Assembly (NCBI GenBank): GCA_050943535.1
Contig: JBMNPJ010000003.1
Span: 1 to 64,000, forward strand
Source: Massiliimalia sp050943535
GTDB taxonomy: Bacteria > Bacillota > Clostridia > Oscillospirales > Ruminococcaceae
Direction of reading: 5' to 3'
DNA: 64,000 nucleotides
Position 1 is the stretch's first letter, and each line of letters begins with the position of its first letter. This document shows positions 59,007 to 64,000 of this stretch, one piece after another. The translations under genes were made by a program, and so were the position numbers. Below the pieces are notes generated by a model that saw only the letters and a program-made list of their open reading frames with translations, did no database searches and was not told the origin of the DNA.

Positions 59007-59894
59007 ATGAAACAGGTAATTCGGATAGGAAGCCGGGATAGTCTTTTGGCAGTGGCCCAGACCAAACTGGTTATGGAGCAGATTCAGCGCTGCAACCCTG
59101 ACCTTCGTCTGGAACTGGTCACCATGAAAACCACAGGAGACCGGATTTTAAATAAAAGTCTGGATCAGGTAGGGGGAAAAGGACTGTTTGTAAAAGAATT
59201 GGATGATGCACTTTTGGAGGAAAAGGTGGATCTGACCATTCATAGTTTGAAGGATGTGCCCATGGAAATCAATCCGGACTTGCCTTTGGTTGCCATGCCC
59301 CAGCGGGGAGATCCAAGAGATGCTTTGGTACTGCCGGAAAAACAGGAGTTTTCCTGTACCGAGGAAAAGATTGGTACCTCCAGTCTGCGCCGGAAACTGC
59401 AGCTGACAAAGCTGTATGATCAGCCGGGATTTGATTTGGTGCGTGGGAATATTATTACCCGCTTAAATAAATTGGATGCAGGAAACTATTCCGCTCTGGT
59501 GCTGGCAGCAGCAGGGCTGGAACGAGTAGGCCTGGGCCACCGGATCAGCCGGCTGTTTGATCCAGTGGATGAAATGATCCCTCCGGCAGGACAGGCTATT
59601 TTAGCAGTACAGGGAAGAAAAGGAGAAGATTACTCCTTTTTGGAACCAGTAAATGATCCGGTTTCCCAGATCATGGCACAGGCAGAGCGGGGATTTGTTA
59701 CTGCACTCAACGGGGGATGCTCTTCTCCGGTTGCAGCATATGCACAGGTTCACAGGACAGAGGTAAAACTCACCGGGCTTTATTATGATGAGCCGTCCGG
59801 GGAATACAGTATTGACTGTATAACAGGCAGTACCGAAGAGGCTCAGAAGCTGGGCATTGCATTGGCGGAAAAAATGAAACAGGAATGGAAGTAA
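59007..59894 (+). CDS. hemC: Hydroxymethylbilane synthase (porphobilinogen deaminase)
   Basis: 295 residues. It starts VIRIGSRDSLLAVAQTKLVM, with KSLDQVGGKGLFVKELDDAL, DLTIHSLKDVPMEI, GTSSLRRKLQL, VRGNIITRLNKLD and the dipyrromethane cofactor cysteine in NGGCSSPVAAYA. It joins four porphobilinogens. ATG 59007 has GAAAGGA nine bases upstream. It overlaps no neighbour and is three bases ahead of the fusion gene. Confidence 0.96.
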   Translation: MKQVIRIGSRDSLLAVAQTKLVMEQIQRCNPDLRLELVTMKTTGDRILNKSLDQVGGKGLFVKELDDALLEEKVDLTIHSLKDVPMEINPDLPLVAMPQRGDPRDALVLPEKQEFSCTEEKIGTSSLRRKLQLTKLYDQPGFDLVRGNIITRLNKLDAGNYSALVLAAAGLERVGLGHRISRLFDPVDEMIPPAGQAILAVQGRKGEDYSFLEPVNDPVSQIMAQAERGFVTALNGGCSSPVAAYAQVHRTEVKLTGLYYDEPSGEYSIDCITGSTEEAQKLGIALAEKMKQEWK

Positions 59895-59897
59895 GAG

Positions 59898-61391
59898 ATG
59901 GAAAAACAGGGAAAAGTATGGTTGGTTGGAGCCGGTCCGTCAGACGCAGGCTTATTTACATTAAAAGGAAAACAGGTGCTGGAACAGGCACAGGTTGTGG
60001 TATATGATAAATTGGTAGGGCAGGCGATTCTCAGCATGATGCCTGCTGATGCAGAACAGATCAATGTGGGAAAAGTGTCCGGAAATCATCCGGTTCCACA
60101 GGAAGAAATCAATGAGATTCTGCTGAAAAAAGCCCTGGAAGGCAAACGGGTAGTTCGTCTGAAAGGGGGCGACCCTTTTGTGTTTGGCAGAGGGGGAGAA
60201 GAACTGGAACTTTTAAAAGAACATGGCATTCCTTTTGAGATTGTTCCCGGCATTACCTCTGCGGTGAGTGTACCGGCCTATGCAGGAATTCCGGTGACTC
60301 ATCGGGACTACTGTTCTTCCCTTCACATTATTACTGCCCATGCAAAACGGGGAACCGAAACCAAAATCAATTACAAGGCCTTGACCCAATTGGACGGAAC
60401 ATTGGTGTTCTTAATGGGACTGACTGCGGTAAAAAGTGTGTGTCAGGGATTAATTGACGCAGGCATGGCAAAAGAAATGCCTGCCGCAGTACTGGAAAAG
60501 GGAACCACTGCTTATCAGCGGAGAGTGGTTTCAGACCTTGCTCATCTGCCTTTGGAAGTGGAAAAGGCAAAAGTACAGTCTCCGGCCATTATTGTGGTGG
60601 GAAAGGTGTGTTCTTTGGCAGAAGAGTTCCACTGGGCAGAAGACCGTCCTATGGGCGGCCGCCGGGTGATTGTGACCCGCCCCAAAGAACGGGATTCTGT
60701 ATTGACCCAAAAACTTCGTCAGCTGGGAGCAGAAGTGGTGGAACTGCCGTCTATCCGTACCAAAACATTGGGCAGAAATACCCGTCTGGGACAGGCGTTC
60801 AGCGAAATCAACACCTACAGCTGGATTGTATTTACCAGTGTGGCAGGAGTGGAAGGATTTTTCGAAAAACTGCGGGAACACCGGATGGATGTGCGGAATC
60901 TGGTGAATTTAAAATTTGCCGCTATTGGTTCCGCTACAAAAAAGGCGATTGAAGAGCGGGGAATCCTGGTAGAATATGTCCCTCTGTCCTATGACAGCGA
61001 AGCACTGGCAAACGGTCTGGCTGCCCGGGTGCATCCAAAAGAAAAGGTGCTCATCCCCAGAGCCCTTCACGGAACTGAGTCTCTGCCTCGAATTTTAGGG
61101 GAACACGGAATCGCTTATGATGATGTTCCGGTTTATGAAACCTCTTATGTGAAACACACTCCGGTGGAACTGAATCCCCGGGATCTGGTGGCGTTTACCA
61201 GTGCCTCTACAGTGCGTGGATTTGTGGGAATCTTTGGAGAGGATTACGACTACACCAAAGTACAAGCAGTGTGCATTGGGCAGCAGACAGCGGCTCAGGC
61301 AGAAAAGTATCACATGAATATTACCGTGTCTCAGCAGGCTACCATTGACAGTATGATTGAGACAATGCTGAATATGAAATCAGAAGAATAA
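59898..61391 (+). CDS. Uroporphyrinogen-III C-methyltransferase / synthase fusion
   Basis: 497 residues in two domains. Residues 1-245 are the SAM-dependent methyltransferase CobA: VWLVGAGPSDAGLFTLKG, VVYDKLVG, RLKGGDPFVFGRGGEELE and VPGITSAVSVPAYAGIPVTH. Residues 250-497 are HemD, with GRRVIVTRPKERDS, IVFTSVAGVEGFFE, and DLVAFTSASTVRGFV. One protein therefore makes uroporphyrinogen III and then precorrin-2. This fusion is typical of anaerobic Firmicutes that make siroheme or cobalamin. Confidence 0.95.
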   Translation: MEKQGKVWLVGAGPSDAGLFTLKGKQVLEQAQVVVYDKLVGQAILSMMPADAEQINVGKVSGNHPVPQEEINEILLKKALEGKRVVRLKGGDPFVFGRGGEELELLKEHGIPFEIVPGITSAVSVPAYAGIPVTHRDYCSSLHIITAHAKRGTETKINYKALTQLDGTLVFLMGLTAVKSVCQGLIDAGMAKEMPAAVLEKGTTAYQRRVVSDLAHLPLEVEKAKVQSPAIIVVGKVCSLAEEFHWAEDRPMGGRRVIVTRPKERDSVLTQKLRQLGAEVVELPSIRTKTLGRNTRLGQAFSEINTYSWIVFTSVAGVEGFFEKLREHRMDVRNLVNLKFAAIGSATKKAIEERGILVEYVPLSYDSEALANGLAARVHPKEKVLIPRALHGTESLPRILGEHGIAYDDVPVYETSYVKHTPVELNPRDLVAFTSASTVRGFVGIFGEDYDYTKVQAVCIGQQTAAQAEKYHMNITVSQQATIDSMIETMLNMKSEE

Positions 61392-61407
61392 AGAAAGGAA
61401 GAGAAGC

Positions 61408-62391
61408 ATGGATTTATTACAGCGTCCTCGCCGTCTGCGGGGAAACCCCGTACTTCGCAATATGGTGCGGGAAACTAGAGTGAGCAAAAATTCTTTGATG
61501 TATCCGGTATTTGTACGGGAAGGAGAAAAAATTCGGGAAGAGATCCCCTCTTTGCCGGGACAGTTCCGCTACAGTCCAGATGAACTGCTGTTTGAACTGG
61601 AAAAGGTCTCCAAAGCAGGTGTTTCCAGCATTATGCTGTTTGGTATTCCCGATCATAAAGATGAAATGGGAAGCGGCGCCTGGGCAGAAGACGGCGTGGT
61701 GCAGAAAGCTCTTCGGCTGGCAAAACAGGAATTCCCAAACCTCTATTATGTGACAGACGTTTGCATGTGCGAATACACTTCTCACGGTCACTGCGGAATG
61801 CTCTGCGGACATGATGTGGATAATGACAAGACTTTGCCATTGCTGGCAAAAACCGCTTTGTCCCATGTTGAGGCAGGTGCGGATATGGTAGCGCCTTCTG
61901 ACATGATGGACGGACGGATTTTGGCAATTCGAAACGAGCTGGACAAAAACGGATTCCTCAATACCCCGATTATGTCCTATGCGGTAAAATATTCTTCTTC
62001 TTTCTATGGACCATTCCGGGATGCGGCAGGTTCTGCCCCTTCTTTCGGCGACCGAAAGACTTACCAGATGGATTACCACAACGGAAAAGAAGCTATCAAA
62101 GAAGCAGAACTGGATTTGCAGGAAGGTGCCGATATCCTCATGGTAAAACCTGCCATGACCTATTTGGATCTGGTACATGAGGTTTCTCAGCGGTTCCCGG
62201 TTCCTACAGCAGCTTACAGTGTCAGCGGGGAATATGCCATGATCAAAGCGGCAGCTCAAAAAGGCTGGATTGACGAAGCGGCAGTAGCCTGTGAAACTGC
62301 GGTCAGCATTTACCGGGCAGGAGCAGATATTCTTATTACCTATTATGCCAAAGAACTGGCAAAATGGATGGATGAAGGCCGGATTGGCTAA
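61408..62391 (+). CDS. hemB: Porphobilinogen synthase (delta-aminolevulinate dehydratase)
   Basis: 327 residues. Motifs are RRLRGNPVLRNMVRET, the zinc cysteines DVCMCEYTSHGHCGML, DMMDGRILAIR, and the Schiff-base lysines in MSYAVKYSSSFYGPFRDAA and ILMVKPAMTYLD. It condenses two aminolevulinates. Four cysteines in the metal segment mark the zinc-dependent class. GAAAGGAAGAG lies before the ATG, 16 bp after the fusion gene. Confidence 0.97.
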   Translation: MDLLQRPRRLRGNPVLRNMVRETRVSKNSLMYPVFVREGEKIREEIPSLPGQFRYSPDELLFELEKVSKAGVSSIMLFGIPDHKDEMGSGAWAEDGVVQKALRLAKQEFPNLYYVTDVCMCEYTSHGHCGMLCGHDVDNDKTLPLLAKTALSHVEAGADMVAPSDMMDGRILAIRNELDKNGFLNTPIMSYAVKYSSSFYGPFRDAAGSAPSFGDRKTYQMDYHNGKEAIKEAELDLQEGADILMVKPAMTYLDLVHEVSQRFPVPTAAYSVSGEYAMIKAAAQKGWIDEAAVACETAVSIYRAGADILITYYAKELAKWMDEGRIG

Positions 62392-62406
62392 ATAAAATCG
62401 AAAAAA

Positions 62407-62441
62407 GGCGGCTGGTCTGTACCGGACACAGCCGCCTGCGT
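62407..62441 (+). terminator. Hairpin between hemB and hemL
   Basis: GGCGGCTG (62407-62414) pairs with CAGCCGCC (62429-62436), then TGCGTTT. Weak T run; partial read-through into hemL is likely. Confidence 0.65.
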
Positions 62442-62463
62442 TTAAAAAGAGGAGAGATTTGCA

Positions 62464-63744
62464 ATGACCAGATCAGAACAAATTTTTGAAAAGGCAAAAC
62501 AGCTGATCCCCGGCGGCGTCAACAGTCCAGTGCGGGCATTCGGCTCTGTAGGGGGCAGTCCCCGTTTTATCACCAAAGCCAAGGGAACCCAGATTTTTGA
62601 TGTGGACGGAAACCAGTATACTGACTTTATCGGTTCTTGGGGTCCTATGATTTTAGGACATAACGATCCGGAAATTTTGGATGCAGCAGTGAAAGCGGCT
62701 CAGAACGGACTGAGCTTTGGGGCAGCTACCGAAATCGAAGTGACCATGGCAGAAATAATCTGCTCCCTGGTGCCGTCCATTGATATGGTGCGGATGGTAA
62801 ACTCCGGAACCGAAGCGGTGATGAGCGCAGTGCGTGCCGCAAGAGGATTTACCGGACGGGATAAAATTATTAAATTTGCAGGATGTTACCACGGCCACAG
62901 TGACGCGATGCTGGTAAAAGCCGGCTCTGGCGTGATGACCAGCGGGATTCCGGACAGCGCCGGTGTTCCAAAAGGCTGTGCAGAAGATACCCTGACCGCA
63001 GTATATAACGATCTTTCCAGCGTCAAGGCATTGTTGGAAGACAATCTGGAACAGGTTGCGGCTGTGATTCTGGAACCGGTTGGCGCCAATATGGGTGTAG
63101 TAGAACCAAAACCGGGATTTTTGGAAGGACTGCGTCAGCTGTGTGACCAGTACGGAGCACTGCTGATTTTTGATGAAGTCATTACTGGATTCCGTTTAGG
63201 TCTGGATGGAGCGCAGGGACTTTACGGTGTGACACCGGACTTGACCACCTTCGGAAAGATTGTAGGCGCCGGAATGCCGGTAGGAGCTTACGGCGGCCGC
63301 CGGGAAATTATGGAGATGATTTCTCCCGTAGGAAAGGTCTACCAGGCAGGAACGTTAAGCGGCAACCCAGTGGCAATGGCAGCAGGGCTTTGCCAGCTCA
63401 GCCGGCTGAAAGCAGACAAAGAACAGATTTACCGTCATATTTTTGATCTGGGAGAAAAGCTCCGCAGCGGGATGCGGGAGATTGCTCAGCGCAGAAGTCT
63501 GCCTCTTTGTGTGACCGGAGTTGGCTCTTTGGCATGTGTATTCTTTACCGGGGAAGAAGTTGTGGACTATGAGACCGCTAAAACTTCTGATACACAGGCA
63601 TTTGCCCGTTATTTCTCCTATATGTTGGAACACGGGTTCTATTTTGCGCCGTCTCAGTTTGAAGCAATTTTCCTCTCTAACGCACATACCAGTGAGGATA
63701 TTGACCGAGTACTGGAAGCGGCAGACAGCTATTTTGCAAAATAA
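62464..63744 (+). CDS. hemL: Glutamate-1-semialdehyde 2,1-aminomutase
   Basis: 426 residues. It starts EQIFEKAKQLIPGGVNSPVR, with VNSGTEAVMSAVRAARGFTG, CYHGHSDAMLVKAGSG, LIFDEVITGFRLGLDG and the PLP lysine in TTFGKIVGAGMPVGAYGG. It makes 5-aminolevulinate from the HemA product, completing the C5 route. GAGGAGAG lies before the ATG. It is the last gene of the operon, followed by a weak hairpin (CCATCC/GGATGG near 63753-63790). Confidence 0.97.
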   Translation: MTRSEQIFEKAKQLIPGGVNSPVRAFGSVGGSPRFITKAKGTQIFDVDGNQYTDFIGSWGPMILGHNDPEILDAAVKAAQNGLSFGAATEIEVTMAEIICSLVPSIDMVRMVNSGTEAVMSAVRAARGFTGRDKIIKFAGCYHGHSDAMLVKAGSGVMTSGIPDSAGVPKGCAEDTLTAVYNDLSSVKALLEDNLEQVAAVILEPVGANMGVVEPKPGFLEGLRQLCDQYGALLIFDEVITGFRLGLDGAQGLYGVTPDLTTFGKIVGAGMPVGAYGGRREIMEMISPVGKVYQAGTLSGNPVAMAAGLCQLSRLKADKEQIYRHIFDLGEKLRSGMREIAQRRSLPLCVTGVGSLACVFFTGEEVVDYETAKTSDTQAFARYFSYMLEHGFYFAPSQFEAIFLSNAHTSEDIDRVLEAADSYFAK

Positions 63745-63773
63745 AAAAACGGTCCATCCCTGTGAACCAATGA

Positions 63774-63803
63774 TTTACAGATCTGGATGGTTTGTGTTAC
63801 AAT
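63774..63803 (+). promoter_or_regulatory. Promoter of the cobU-like gene
   Basis: TTTACA (63774-63779), 18 bp, TACAAT (63798-63803). No cobalamin riboswitch is seen in the short leader. Confidence 0.6.
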
Positions 63804-63828
63804 GAGCTCATAGGGGTGTGAGTGTTGT

Positions 63829-64000
63829 ATGAAGTTGATTGTGGGGGCGCCGTTTCAGGGGAAGCGGGCTTTTTTGGAAACTTTACTGGATTCTGACCGG
63901 GCGAGGATTGAAGATGGCAATCGCTGTGATCTGTCTGATTTGGAAACAGCCCAGGCGGTGGAGCGGTTTCAGCTGCTGGTACGCCGTATGGTGGAAGAAC
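63829..64000 (+). CDS. cobU: Adenosylcobinamide kinase/guanylyltransferase-like protein (5' part, cut by window edge)
   Basis: 57 residues are visible. It starts MKLIVGAPFQGKRAFLETLL, with a P-loop of the short GxxxxGK form found in clostridial CobU-like proteins, then a helical region. GGGGTG is about ten bases before ATG 63829. CobU activates adenosylcobinamide during cobalamin assembly or salvage, which fits the uroporphyrinogen/precorrin-2 operon just upstream. The C-terminal part is outside the window, so the call is moderate. Confidence 0.65.
   Translation, partial: MKLIVGAPFQGKRAFLETLLDSDRARIEDGNRCDLSDLETAQAVERFQLLVRRMVEE

Noticed and set aside
1..64000. CRISPR arrays, tRNA and rRNA genes
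   Set aside because: No regularly spaced direct repeats and no cloverleaf or rRNA-like sequence were noticed. The repeats at 801-871 and 42855-42925 have only two units and are not spaced like CRISPR.

Overview
This window comes from a mid-GC, spore-forming Firmicute, most likely a Clostridia member of the Oscillospiraceae/Ruminococcaceae type. The evidence is strong AAGGAGG ribosome-binding sites, consensus -35/-10 promoters with 17 bp spacers, an alanine T-box leader on alaS, a SpoIIQ-like M23 gene behind a sigma-F-type promoter, and an anaerobic metabolism gene set. No rRNA, tRNA or CRISPR array was seen.

Positions 1 to about 8818 are the right-hand part of an integrative mobilizable element ending at the 3' end of guaA, with its left end outside the window. 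It carries (right to left) an unidentified membrane-anchored protein, an XRE repressor, an excisionase, a tyrosine integrase, a MobC-like ribbon-helix-helix protein, a RepA-like ATPase, a DUF6061 protein and the tail of another XRE regulator. The integrase gene is interrupted at its HxxR box by a second 3.5 kb element holding only two genes: a large serine recombinase and an AvcD/DcdV-type anti-phage deoxycytidylate deaminase fused to a P-loop kinase-like domain. This nested, AT-rich defence cassette is the most striking object in the window. The xis/int and XRE promoters are controlled by shared operators, one of which fills the spacer of the xis promoter.

From 8819 to 28 kb: guaA, nanE, a small cysteine-containing protein behind a long structured RNA leader, an IlvD/Edd dehydratase with a phosphotransferase and a MATE transporter, then a long co-directional run comEC, holA, an RNase M5-like TOPRIM protein, an MBOAT/DHHW pair, DUF3048 lipoprotein, ApbE, a NusG-II protein, a Gx transporter and pfkA. 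The MBOAT, the DHHW protein and the ComEC C-terminal domain have all lost catalytic or metal-binding histidines although their frames are intact. ApbE, NusG-II and Gx look like an extracytoplasmic flavin electron-transfer module.

From 28 to 57 kb: T-box and alaS, HIT, a beta-CASP RNase, a uridine-kinase-like protein, a phospholipase C-like protein, an MFS transporter, an acetyltransferase, a MerR/MATE pair with a textbook 19 bp-spacer MerR promoter, a split transketolase, an AraC/FucI/FucU fucose locus, an ABC exporter, a two-domain PPK2, a radical SAM protein, a nitroreductase, the SpoIIQ-like protein, a CE15-like esterase, and serC-serA.

From 57 kb to the end lies a tetrapyrrole operon: hemA, a precorrin-2 dehydrogenase, hemC, a cobA-hemD fusion, hemB and hemL, then the start of a cobU-like gene. 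It makes uroporphyrinogen III and precorrin-2 but holds no hemE/F/H, so it points to siroheme or cobalamin rather than heme. Intergenic gaps near 28.1, 31.7, 42.3 and 56.8 kb carry one modular family of dispersed repeats, which also generates spurious ORFs.
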